Below, piece by piece: positions 1 through 8,156 of a stretch of DNA of 64,000 bases; position 1 is the first letter of the stretch, and each line of letters opens with the position of its first letter. Source of the DNA: Echinicola pacifica DSM 19836 (GTDB taxonomy: Bacteria; Bacteroidota; Bacteroidia; Cytophagales; Cyclobacteriaceae). The notes below the pieces were generated by a model, which searched no databases, was not told the origin of the DNA, and was given only the letters and a program-made list of their open reading frames with translations. The position numbers were made by a program, and so were the translations under genes. Location: NCBI RefSeq assembly GCF_000373245.1, contig NZ_KB890738.1:1-64000 (forward strand), given 5' to 3'.

Positions 1-574
1 AGTCTTTGGCGCCTACGCCGATACCTTTTACCAATCCCTGTTTCTTCAGGTCTTCCAAGGCCCGGTAGGCCTCCAAAATATCTTCAAAAAGCGCTTTCTC
101 TTCTTCCTCTGTCTTCGCTTGCGCCAGGTACTCATCGGGATCATGCACCGAGGCCAGCTGAGTAGAATAGCCTTGCAGAAGCTCATTCCCCTCCTCAAAG
201 CACTCCAAGATACCATTATAGCTGATCTTCTGCACGGCATCATGCTTCAGGTCTCTCCATACGCCTTTCTCAAACTGCGGCTCATCACCCAGCAGGGGAC
301 TTCTCACCCAGCCCAGCTTATTGCTGACCACCACCTGGTCTTTTGGCACGCCCAGTGCATTCAGCGCTGCGCCCAATGACTCCAAGGCCAGGCCAGCACC
401 GTACTTCCCTGCCGAATCAAAAAAAGTCTGCGGCTGCGTATAACGAATGCTCTCCGCCACGATCTCCTGCTTTACCGAAGGATCCAGCGCCGTAAACAAA
501 TTGCCCAGGGCACTCGTGCCAAATACTATCGATGGAACTTCAATTCCGGTACTTCCTAATGTCTTTAATTTCAT
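1..574 (-). CDS. Aldo/keto reductase, sugar dehydrogenase type (3' part missing)
   Basis: The gene runs leftwards and its 3' end lies beyond the window. The 191 visible residues start MKLKTLGSTGIEVP and contain FDSAGKYG, where D53 and Y58 match the conserved Asp and catalytic Tyr of the aldo/keto reductase family. A following VVVSNKLG carries the usual Lys. The family are cytoplasmic NAD(P)H-linked oxidoreductases. The Gly-rich N-terminus and later residues (KGIGVGAKD) resemble the D-threo-aldose / L-fucose / L-galactose dehydrogenase branch, but the substrate cannot be fixed from half a protein. It diverges from a LacI-type regulator 151 bp away, which suggests sugar-responsive control. No signal peptide is seen. 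The ATG at 574-572 is the only good start. Confidence 0.85.
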   Translation of the reverse strand, partial: MKLKTLGSTGIEVPSIVFGTSALGNLFTALDPSVKQEIVAESIRYTQPQTFFDSAGKYGAGLALESLGAALNALGVPKDQVVVSNKLGWVRSPLLGDEPQFEKGVWRDLKHDAVQKISYNGILECFEEGNELLQGYSTQLASVHDPDEYLAQAKTEEEEKALFEDILEAYRALEDLKKQGLVKGIGVGAKD

Positions 575-667
575 AATCAACTTCCTATTATTTTGGGAAA
601 AGCATACCAAGATATCATTTTATTATCCCATACAAAACCCCTGAAGCTGACAGACTTGACTTTTCTC

Positions 668-699
668 ACCTGCAAAGGTTTCCGCAAAGCTTTGCAGGT
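668..699. promoter_or_regulatory. Candidate LacI-family operator, inverted repeats
   Basis: Between the divergent reductase and regulator genes, ACCTGCAAAG (668-677) and CTTTGCAGGT (690-699) form a perfect 10-bp inverted repeat. The right half also contains the perfect 12-bp palindrome GCAAAGCTTTGC (684-695), so the element GCAAAG occurs twice directly and once inverted. LacI-family proteins bind short palindromes of this kind, and the site lies 27 bp before the regulator start. An A-run follows on the plus strand, so it does not look like a terminator for rightward transcription. Binding by the neighbouring regulator is inferred. Confidence 0.5.
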
Positions 700-725
700 A
701 AAAAAAAAATGACTTTTTTTATAGA

Positions 726-1748
726 ATGAAGAAAAAAAGAATCACCCTTAAGGATTTGGCCACCGAAGTGGGAGTTTCTATTTCCACTGTATCTCGAGCA
801 CTCAAGGATCATCCTGACATTGATAAGACGCTCACCAAGAAGATCCAAGCACTCGCTCAGCAGAAGAACTATATCCCCAACCCCTTGGCGATGGGGCTCC
901 TTCGGCAGCAGACGCGGGTAATTGGTGTAATCGTGCCTGATCTCACCACTCATTTTTATTCTTCCATCATCACCGGTATCGAGGATGAGCTGCGGCTAGC
1001 CGGCTACTATATTGTGATTTCTTCCTCCAAAGAGCGGGTAGAAAAGGAGATAGAGTCCGTTCAGAATCTATTAAACCTCCGCATCGATGGGCTTATTGTC
1101 TGTATCGCTCAGGATAGTGAAAGTACCGAGCATTTTGAGAAGGTGCTGGACCATGAGGTACCACTGGTATTTTTTGACCGGGTCTGCCTGGAGAGGAAGG
1201 TATCCTCAGTGGTGGTGGACAATGTGGCGATGGCTAGGGACCTGACGGCTCACCTTATCGACAATGGCGCCCGACGTCTGGTGCACATTACGGGGCCCTC
1301 TCATCTGAATATCGTCCATGAAAGGGCCGAAGGATACCAAAAAGCCCTACAGCAAACCACCGTGGGGCCAATTTCCAGCCAAATCATCCATACCGATCTC
1401 AGTACTGAAAGCGCCGCCAAAGCCCTGCGGCAGCTGCTGACCGCTGAGCCCAGACCAGATGCTATCCTGGGAGTCAATGATACCGTGATCTTTGCCATCA
1501 TGGACGAAATCAAAAGCCATGGGCTGAGCATCCCTAAGGACATTCTGCTGGCTGGCTTCTCGGATGAATTTCATGCCCGCGTCATTGAGCCCAAACTAAC
1601 CTCTGTGGCCCACCCGACGCATGAAATTGGCCGGTCTGCTGCCCAGCTGATCTTAGAGCAGATCGAAGAAGGCCAGGCGATACACAAAAAAATTGTACTT
1701 AATACTGCCCTTCATATCCGAGCCTCCTCCACGCGGCAAAATTCTTAA
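726..1748 (+). CDS. LacI family transcriptional regulator
   Basis: This is a 340-residue DNA-binding regulator of full LacI/GalR length. Residues 5-30 are the helix-turn-helix (LKDLATEVGVSISTVSRAL) followed by the hinge region (NPLAMGLLRQQ). From about residue 60 a periplasmic-binding-protein-like sensor domain begins (VIGVIVPDLTTHFYSSI) and runs to the end. These proteins usually repress or activate sugar genes in response to a sugar or sugar phosphate. The gene faces away from the aldo/keto reductase, and a palindrome at 684-695 is a likely site of autoregulation. The arabinose locus begins only 16 kb away on the other strand, so a role there is possible but not shown. The ATG at 726 gives a standard N-terminus. 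Confidence 0.93.
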   Translation: MKKKRITLKDLATEVGVSISTVSRALKDHPDIDKTLTKKIQALAQQKNYIPNPLAMGLLRQQTRVIGVIVPDLTTHFYSSIITGIEDELRLAGYYIVISSSKERVEKEIESVQNLLNLRIDGLIVCIAQDSESTEHFEKVLDHEVPLVFFDRVCLERKVSSVVVDNVAMARDLTAHLIDNGARRLVHITGPSHLNIVHERAEGYQKALQQTTVGPISSQIIHTDLSTESAAKALRQLLTAEPRPDAILGVNDTVIFAIMDEIKSHGLSIPKDILLAGFSDEFHARVIEPKLTSVAHPTHEIGRSAAQLILEQIEEGQAIHKKIVLNTALHIRASSTRQNS

Positions 1749-1885
1749 CCCGACCACAGAAAAACAAACTGGTCAGGAAGCGGTTAGTCTTTGGGAGTAG
1801 AACATACTAAAAAAAGAAGAGTCCCCTCAAAATTTTATTAATCGAATAAAAAATAGTTAAATTCATAGATGAACCCATTTCAATT

Positions 1886-2770
1886 ATGAAAGAACATCCA
1901 ATTTCCACCATTGCCCAGTCCTTGGAAGCTTCATGGAAGAGTTTCTTAGAGAATATTCCAGGCATTATTTTGGGCCTGGTAATTATTATTATCGGCTATC
2001 TGCTCGCCAGGAAGATTGGTGATCTTGCCCAGAATAAAATTGGCCGAAGGTCCAGTGATCCTTTGATGAGTCGGTTTCTAGCGAATAGCGTGAAGATCGG
2101 TATTTTTGTTCTGACGCTCATATGGGCTATGGATATTGCGGGACTGGGTCATATCACCACCTTTTTGCTGACCTCTCTGGGCGCTTCAGCCATCATTATC
2201 GGCTTTGCCTTTAAGGATATAGGAGAGAACTTTATTAGCGGCATAATCCTGGCCTTCAACCGCCCCTTCAATATGGAGGACACCGTGGAAGTGGGAGATC
2301 ATTTTGGCAAGGTAAAATCCCTGGAATTTAGATATACCAAGCTGAAGACCTTCGATGGCAAGGACGTATATATTCCCAATAGCGATGTTCTACGAAAACC
2401 GGTCATCAACTATACCGAAGATGGTTTTTTCCGCTGGAGTTTCGTGGTAGGCATCGCTTATGAGGACGATGTGGACACGGCCAAATCACTCATATTATCT
2501 ACTGTAAACGCCCATCCTTCGGTCATTCAGGACCAAATTCACCAAAGCTATGTCGCGGAGGACGAGCTGGCCGTGAGTACCGTAAACCTCAAAGTTTTCT
2601 TCTGGGTCAATACCTTTGAATTCAGAAAGGAAGCGGTAATGGTGAGAGGGCAGGTCATCAGAGATGTCAAGCAGGCCCTAGCAAGTCAGGGCTTCTCTAT
2701 GCCTAGTGATATCATCGAAGTCAAGCTGTACGGCAGTCAGAAGGAATTACCTATACGCATCACAAAATAA
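1886..2770 (+). CDS. Small-conductance mechanosensitive channel (MscS family)
   Basis: This 294-residue inner-membrane protein should open under membrane tension to release solutes on hypo-osmotic shock. It shows hydrophobic helices at about residues 24-42 (IPGIILGLVIIIIGYLLA), 70-85 and 95-115. The last is the pore-lining type rich in Gly/Ala (GASAIIIGFAFKDIGENF). The soluble MscS beta domain follows (FNRPFNMEDTVEVG, then FDGKDVYIPNS). The length is typical of the short MscS class. It stands alone between the LacI gene (137 bp upstream) and the convergent ribulokinase gene, with no operon partner. The ATG at 1886 is the first good start in frame. Confidence 0.92.
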   Translation: MKEHPISTIAQSLEASWKSFLENIPGIILGLVIIIIGYLLARKIGDLAQNKIGRRSSDPLMSRFLANSVKIGIFVLTLIWAMDIAGLGHITTFLLTSLGASAIIIGFAFKDIGENFISGIILAFNRPFNMEDTVEVGDHFGKVKSLEFRYTKLKTFDGKDVYIPNSDVLRKPVINYTEDGFFRWSFVVGIAYEDDVDTAKSLILSTVNAHPSVIQDQIHQSYVAEDELAVSTVNLKVFFWVNTFEFRKEAVMVRGQVIRDVKQALASQGFSMPSDIIEVKLYGSQKELPIRITK

Positions 2771-2798
2771 AAAGCCCCAGAAAATTAATCCTGAGGCT
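2765..2798 (-). terminator. Terminator of the arabinose locus
   Basis: The arms AGCCCCAG (2773-2780) and CTGAGGCT (2791-2798) pair over 7 of 8 positions. On the minus strand the hairpin is followed by a T-rich run (TTTTTATTTT), right after the ribulokinase stop codon. It lies between the convergent MscS and ribulokinase genes and may act on both strands. Confidence 0.65.
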
Positions 2799-2821
2799 CT
2801 TCGGCTGTTAGTGCTAATTAT

Positions 2822-4498
2822 TTAGTTTTTGATCGTGTTATTTTCTACATATTCACCAAAGGCGGAATAGGACTCATAGAGCTTTTTATAGACCTCCACA
2901 TTTGCTGGAATAGGCTCATAGACTTGGTCAAAGCCATTACTCATGGCCGCAATCGCTGCCTCGGTACTTGGGTGAATGCCAGCGGCCACGGAGGCATACA
3001 TGGCTGCACCCAAAGCTGGCGCTTGGTCAGAGGTGGCGATTTTGATAGGCATATCGAGCACGTCGGCCATGGTCTGCATCACCAGCCTGGACTTCTTGGC
3101 CACGCCGCCCATTCCGATCACAGCATCGATGGTCACCCCTTCTTCCCTGAAGCGGTCCACGATTTTCTTTGAGCCGAAGCAGATGGATTCGACCAAGGCC
3201 TTAAATACCCGCGCCGCATCGGTGCCCATGCTTAGACCCATCAGGGCTCCCTTCAAGCCTTGGTTGGCATCTGGAGTCCGGCGTCCATTGACCCAGTCGA
3301 GGGCCACAGTCACTGATTCCGAAGGCGGTATCTGCAAGGCTTCCTCTGATAATTTGATCAATAGCTTGTTTTCTATTTCTTCGATCAGCGACTCTTTCTG
3401 AGATTGATCCAGGACCTTGCTGGCGCTTATCAGATCTGCTGCGGGATTTACCAGCAGGTTTTTGAACCAAGCGAGGACATCGCCGAAGCCCGACTGGCCA
3501 GCTTCCAGACCGATGGACCCTGGGATGACTGATCCGTCCACCTGGCCACATATTCCCTTCACCAGGTTTTTTCCTATTGCCTCGTAAGAGGCCACCATAA
3601 TATCACAGGTAGAAGTCCCCATCACCTTCACGAGGGTATTCTCTGTCACCTCGCCACCCACAGCCCCCGCATGGGCATCAAAAGTCCCCACGGCCACCAG
3701 GGTATCGGTGTTCAGGCCCAGCTTTTCCGCCCATAGCGCACTCAGCTGGCCTGCGGGAAGGTCTGAAGTATAGGTTTCGGTATAAAGGCGATCTTTTAAG
3801 TCCGCCAATCTCGGGTCCAGCTTAGCGAGAAATTCCCTGGAGGGTAATCCCTCCCAGCTCTCATGCCACAGGGCCTTATGGCCAGCAGCACATCGGCTGC
3901 GCCTAAAAGTCAGCGGATCCTGCGCACCTATAAGCTCGGCAGTGATCACATCACAATGCTCCATCCAGCTATATGCGGCATCTGACACCTCCTCATCCTC
4001 ACGGATGATATGGAGGATCTTAGCCCAGAACCACTCGGAAGAGTAGATTCCTCCCTCGTATTTGGTATAATCCTCCCCACCCCAGCTTCGAGCCAATTCA
4101 TTGATCTCATCAGCTTCACGAATAGCGGTATGGTCCTTCCATAAGACCATCATAGCATTGGGGTTTTCGGCAAAGTCCGGCGAAAAAGCCAGCGGCCTAG
4201 CCTGAGCATCCACGGCCATCGGTGAGGATCCGGTGGTATCAACCCCTATGCCTTTGATCTGCTCAGCGGGGATTCCCGCTTGACGGATCACCTCACAGAT
4301 GGTTTCCTCCAGGCCTTCCAAATGGTCTTTTGGATGTTGTCTGAACTGATTTTTGACTGGATCGCAGTATTTGCCAGCCTTCCAGCGTGGGTACCAAAAT
4401 ACATGGCTGGCTTTCACCTCCCCATTGGCGGCATTTACCATCACAGCCCTTACCGAATCTGACCCGTAATCAAGGCCAATGACAAAATTATCATTCAT
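2822..4498 (-). CDS. araB: Ribulokinase
   Basis: This 558-residue FGGY-family kinase should phosphorylate L-ribulose to L-ribulose 5-phosphate in the cytoplasm. The N-terminus FVIGLDYGSDSVRAVMV is the phosphate-binding start typical of AraB, and GVDTTGSSPMAVD, GTFDAHAGAVGG and GMGGVAKKSRLVMQ match conserved AraB segments. The length agrees with known ribulokinases (about 560). It is the last gene of a minus-strand arabinan locus, 106 bp after the GH51 arabinofuranosidase gene, so the released L-arabinose is the expected carbon source. No araA (isomerase) or araD (epimerase) gene lies next to it in this window. Confidence 0.93.
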   Translation of the reverse strand: MNDNFVIGLDYGSDSVRAVMVNAANGEVKASHVFWYPRWKAGKYCDPVKNQFRQHPKDHLEGLEETICEVIRQAGIPAEQIKGIGVDTTGSSPMAVDAQARPLAFSPDFAENPNAMMVLWKDHTAIREADEINELARSWGGEDYTKYEGGIYSSEWFWAKILHIIREDEEVSDAAYSWMEHCDVITAELIGAQDPLTFRRSRCAAGHKALWHESWEGLPSREFLAKLDPRLADLKDRLYTETYTSDLPAGQLSALWAEKLGLNTDTLVAVGTFDAHAGAVGGEVTENTLVKVMGTSTCDIMVASYEAIGKNLVKGICGQVDGSVIPGSIGLEAGQSGFGDVLAWFKNLLVNPAADLISASKVLDQSQKESLIEEIENKLLIKLSEEALQIPPSESVTVALDWVNGRRTPDANQGLKGALMGLSMGTDAARVFKALVESICFGSKKIVDRFREEGVTIDAVIGMGGVAKKSRLVMQTMADVLDMPIKIATSDQAPALGAAMYASVAAGIHPSTEAAIAAMSNGFDQVYEPIPANVEVYKKLYESYSAFGEYVENNTIKN

Positions 4499-4604
4499 AT
4501 TATTGATGCTTAATATTGATGCGACTTACTGCTTAATCTGCTCGCCGAGCTTGCCTCCTTGTCTAAGGCTACACTTACATCGGCTAAGATGCTATAAAAA
4601 TCGC

Positions 4605-6152
4605 TTATTTTACTCGAAGGACTATCACGGACTTTGCTGGTACCTTTACTTTTAGCACCTCTTTATTCCACTTATAATCTTCAAAATCCTTAATGGAAAC
4701 AAGGTCATTTTCCTCAAATGTATTATGGCTATTGATTTCCGGAGCCGTTAGGTAGCGGCCAGAGACATTTTTGGCCTCCGTACCGTTCAGCGTGACGTCC
4801 AGATCAATGGCATGGTCAGGGTCGATATTCGCAATACTGATGTTTACCGTGCCATCCTCAGATAGAGAAGTGGAGACATTTAAGGCATCCATTTCCACCC
4901 TTCCTGCTTTCACCTTGTCGGAGGACAATAAAGCTGGCAGCAACATGGCGTCCATATGTGGCTTATATAGGTCAAAAACATGATAAGTAGGAGTCAAAAG
5001 CATCTTATCTTCCTCAGTAAGGATCAGGGCCTGCAGTACATTTACCGTCTGGGCCAGGTTGGCCATATGTACGCGGTCGGCATGTTGGTTGAAGATATTC
5101 AGGGTGATAGCGGCCACAAAAGCATCCCTAAGGGTGTTTTGCTGATACAAAAAGCCAGGATTAGTATTTGGCTCCACATCGTACCAGGTACCCCACTCAT
5201 CCACGATCAGCTTCACCTTTTTTGATGGATCATATTTGTCCATACGGGTGCCGTGATTGGTCAGAAGCTCATCCATAAAGGCGGCCTTCTGCAAGGTGCT
5301 CAGGTATTCTTCTCTAGAAAAATCCGTGGACGAACCCTTATCTCCCCAGCTTCCCGGGATGGTATAATAATGCAGCGACATCGCATCCATCATATTCAAT
5401 GGAATATCTCGCATCAGGACCTCCGTCCAATTATAATCCGTCGAATTCGCTCCACCGGCGATTTTGTAAAGCTTAGATCCTGGGTAATCCCTCGCAAAAG
5501 TGGCGTATCGGCGGTACTCATTAGCATAGTATTCTGGAGTCATATTGCCTCCACAGCCCCAGCTTTCATTGCCTACACCCCAGTATTTGATATTCCAAGG
5601 CTTGTCTCGACCGTTTCTTTTTCGCAAATCCGCCATAGGACTTACTCCGTCAAAATTGATATACTCCACCCATTTTGACATCTCTTCCACAGATCCACTG
5701 CCCACATTTCCGGTAATATAAGGTTCGGTACCTAATAACTCCACAAAGCCAAAAAACTCATGCGTTCCGAAGGAATTGTCCTCCACCACGCCACCCCAAT
5801 GGGTATTGATCATCTTTGGTCGCTCACTGGTGGGGCCTATGCCGTCTGTCCAGTGGTACTCATCTGCAAAACATCCCCCTGGCCATCTTAGATTAGGAAT
5901 ATCCAAGGCCTTCAATGCCTCAAAAACATCCTTGCGGTAGCCATTGATATTGGCAATATCGGAATCTGGTCCTACCCATATTCCCCCATAGATGCAGCGG
6001 CCTAAGTGCTCACTGAAATGACCGTAAATATGCCTGCTAATCTGCGTCTTGCCATGATCAGCATTGATTACCAGCTTACTTTGAGCGCTAGCTCCAAAGC
6101 TGAAAATCGCTAATACAGAAGCTATTAAGCCCTTTAATAAATACTTTTTCAT
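4605..6152 (-). CDS. Alpha-L-arabinofuranosidase, GH51
   Basis: This 515-residue enzyme removes alpha-L-arabinofuranosyl groups from arabinan, arabinoxylan or arabinogalactan oligosaccharides. Family landmarks are the acid/base Glu in WGVGNESWG (E196) and the nucleophile Glu in VDEWGTWY (E319). The early [17 protein letters not shown] and [15 protein letters not shown] segments are also typical of GH51. An N-terminal signal peptide (hydrophobic stretch ending ASAQS, about residue 24) indicates export, whereas many bacterial GH51 enzymes are cytoplasmic. The gene sits between GH97 and ribulokinase genes with short gaps of 47 and 106 bp, consistent with one operon for arabinose release and catabolism. 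Confidence 0.93.
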   Translation of the reverse strand: MKKYLLKGLIASVLAIFSFGASAQSKLVINADHGKTQISRHIYGHFSEHLGRCIYGGIWVGPDSDIANINGYRKDVFEALKALDIPNLRWPGGCFADEYHWTDGIGPTSERPKMINTHWGGVVEDNSFGTHEFFGFVELLGTEPYITGNVGSGSVEEMSKWVEYINFDGVSPMADLRKRNGRDKPWNIKYWGVGNESWGCGGNMTPEYYANEYRRYATFARDYPGSKLYKIAGGANSTDYNWTEVLMRDIPLNMMDAMSLHYYTIPGSWGDKGSSTDFSREEYLSTLQKAAFMDELLTNHGTRMDKYDPSKKVKLIVDEWGTWYDVEPNTNPGFLYQQNTLRDAFVAAITLNIFNQHADRVHMANLAQTVNVLQALILTEEDKMLLTPTYHVFDLYKPHMDAMLLPALLSSDKVKAGRVEMDALNVSTSLSEDGTVNISIANIDPDHAIDLDVTLNGTEAKNVSGRYLTAPEINSHNTFEENDLVSIKDFEDYKWNKEVLKVKVPAKSVIVLRVK

Positions 6153-6199
6153 GATCTTAATTTAGGTTTATTAATTATTAAGTGTCTAATTTACATTTT

Positions 6200-8152
6200 T
6201 TAATTGGTTTGAAAAAGCACAAAGCCAGAATTGCTTGGAAAATCAATAGCAGCAAGCTGAGTATTGCTTAGATTTTTCTGCACCAGTGCTTGGCCATCTG
6301 CAGAATCCATGATCAAAATCCAGGAACTCCCTGTTCCCGCAAAGGACAGATCCAATGAAAGTTTTTTGGCTTCTCCGGCATTGATCCCTGCCAGATACCA
6401 GTGATCGTCCCCCTTGCGGGCCATCACGGCATAGTCTCCCGGGTAGCCTTGGATAAAATTAGTTTCCTCCCAGGTACCCGGCAGGCTTCTCAGATAATGG
6501 AGCACAAAGCCCTCCTGCTTGAAGCTGCCTTCAGGGGATTCGGCCAGATGCTGTATTCCCGATTCAAAGATGACCGTAAGCGCCAGTTCGAAGCCTTTGC
6601 TGGTCTTCCGGTCTATATTAGGAATCTCATCCAATGACATGGGAGTAAAATCCATAGGGTCAAAAACATTCCTTGTGAAGGGAAGCACGAGGCAATGTCT
6701 GGCCGCCCGATCTGCAAATGCCTGTTCAAAAGTGATCATCTCAAATCCTTTGACCGCTTCCATCGTCATCAGATGCGGATAAGTACGCGCCCATCCTCGT
6801 GGAAGCGTGGTTCCATGGAAATTGACCATCAATTTGGCGTCAGCAGCATCCTCCAAAATATCAATATAATAACCGATCATGGACTGGCCATCCCCCCCAA
6901 AAAAGTCGATTTTTACTCCTGCCACGCCCATATCTGCAATCTTTTGAAATTCGGCTTGCCGGCCTTCTGCCTCTAGCAGCATTCCTCTAGGGTGATAGGG
7001 AGTCGTATTCCAGCTGCCAGCGGAATTATACCACAGGTGCACCTTTACGCCCTGCTCTGAGGCATAGGTCACCAGCTCCTGGATTTTTTCATAGCCTATA
7101 GTCGTATCCCAGTTGACATCGATCAGACAGTGTTCGTAGCCCATTGCTGCCGCAAAGTCAATATGTTCCTTTTGGATATCATAAGTAATCGAATTGTCCT
7201 TGCCGAGTGCCCAGCTCCAGGCGGCCTGCCCAGGGAGCACGAAGCTCATATCCTCTTTTAGTTGCTCCTCTGCCAGGTCGGTGCCCAAGGTGGACTCCAC
7301 CACGGTTTTTAGGTCACCGGCAGCGATAATGCGCCACGGTGATGACCAGGGAAAAGTCCCCGTAGGCTTGGCAGGCCCTCCCGGAAAGGCCTCCTCATCG
7401 GAAGGGAAGATAAGAGAATACTCCCCCTCTGGTGAGTCTGCCGCCAGACGTGAGCCGCAATAATCTCTGCCCAATCCCGCCTCACTAATCAACAACCAGG
7501 CGCCATCAGTCTCAAATAAGGCTGGATATACCCATCCAGCACTAATCGGGGACGGCGTCCCCACTGGTACGCCCATTTGGTACTCCTCCTCATAAGAGGG
7601 ATTGCTACCTTCCCAGCCGGTATTGACCTCGGCAATTGGCTGCATCCAGGCCTTGGCGCTGGCGGGAAGATTGAAGCTGGTCAATTCTTCATTTATTGTA
7701 TAAATCTCCTCGCCCTCTCCTTCCAAATGATACTGAAAGGCCAGACCATCATTGGATAGCCGGAAGATGAGCGTCATCTGTTGGCCTGAGGGATTAGCAA
7801 AGGTGAAGGTTTTCTGATTGGCCTGATATTGTATTGATCTTGCCTTTCCATGCAGCAGCGTATAATCATCCTTTACAACTTCCAGCGCAGATACCTGCTC
7901 GAGATTGAGTTCTTTTGACAGGTCCATTTGATCCAATATCAAGCCCAAAGCGGACCACTCCAGCAGCTCCTGGTCTTCACGGATCAGTCTATATTGAATC
8001 TCCCCATTTTCGGAAAGAAGTTCCAGCCGCAGCTGCTCATTGGGGGAGGTCAGGCTCAGGTCCCGGGGGCTGCTGCATCCCGGCGAAAGGCTCAGCAGAA
8101 TGATCACCGAAAGGAGTCGAAGCAATAGTGTAATGGTGCGGGGTCTATTCAT
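6200..8152 (-). CDS. GH97 glycoside hydrolase, retaining type, lipoprotein
   Basis: This 650-residue enzyme is a full-length GH97 protein: an N-terminal beta-sandwich, a TIM barrel from about residue 300, and a C-terminal sheet domain. A lipobox (LSPGC) after a hydrophobic stretch predicts a lipoprotein in the outer membrane or periplasm. GVKIDFFGGDGQ places an Asp (D416) where retaining GH97 enzymes have their nucleophile, unlike inverting SusB-type alpha-glucosidases. Retaining members act on alpha-galactosides, and some on beta-L-arabinopyranosides. Next to GH127, GH51 and GH43 genes, arabinopyranosidase activity is a reasonable inference. Only 4 bp separate it from the upstream GH127 gene. 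Confidence 0.9.
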   Translation of the reverse strand: MNRPRTITLLLRLLSVIILLSLSPGCSSPRDLSLTSPNEQLRLELLSENGEIQYRLIREDQELLEWSALGLILDQMDLSKELNLEQVSALEVVKDDYTLLHGKARSIQYQANQKTFTFANPSGQQMTLIFRLSNDGLAFQYHLEGEGEEIYTINEELTSFNLPASAKAWMQPIAEVNTGWEGSNPSYEEEYQMGVPVGTPSPISAGWVYPALFETDGAWLLISEAGLGRDYCGSRLAADSPEGEYSLIFPSDEEAFPGGPAKPTGTFPWSSPWRIIAAGDLKTVVESTLGTDLAEEQLKEDMSFVLPGQAAWSWALGKDNSITYDIQKEHIDFAAAMGYEHCLIDVNWDTTIGYEKIQELVTYASEQGVKVHLWYNSAGSWNTTPYHPRGMLLEAEGRQAEFQKIADMGVAGVKIDFFGGDGQSMIGYYIDILEDAADAKLMVNFHGTTLPRGWARTYPHLMTMEAVKGFEMITFEQAFADRAARHCLVLPFTRNVFDPMDFTPMSLDEIPNIDRKTSKGFELALTVIFESGIQHLAESPEGSFKQEGFVLHYLRSLPGTWEETNFIQGYPGDYAVMARKGDDHWYLAGINAGEAKKLSLDLSFAGTGSSWILIMDSADGQALVQKNLSNTQLAAIDFPSNSGFVLFQTN

Positions 8153-8156
8153 AGTA

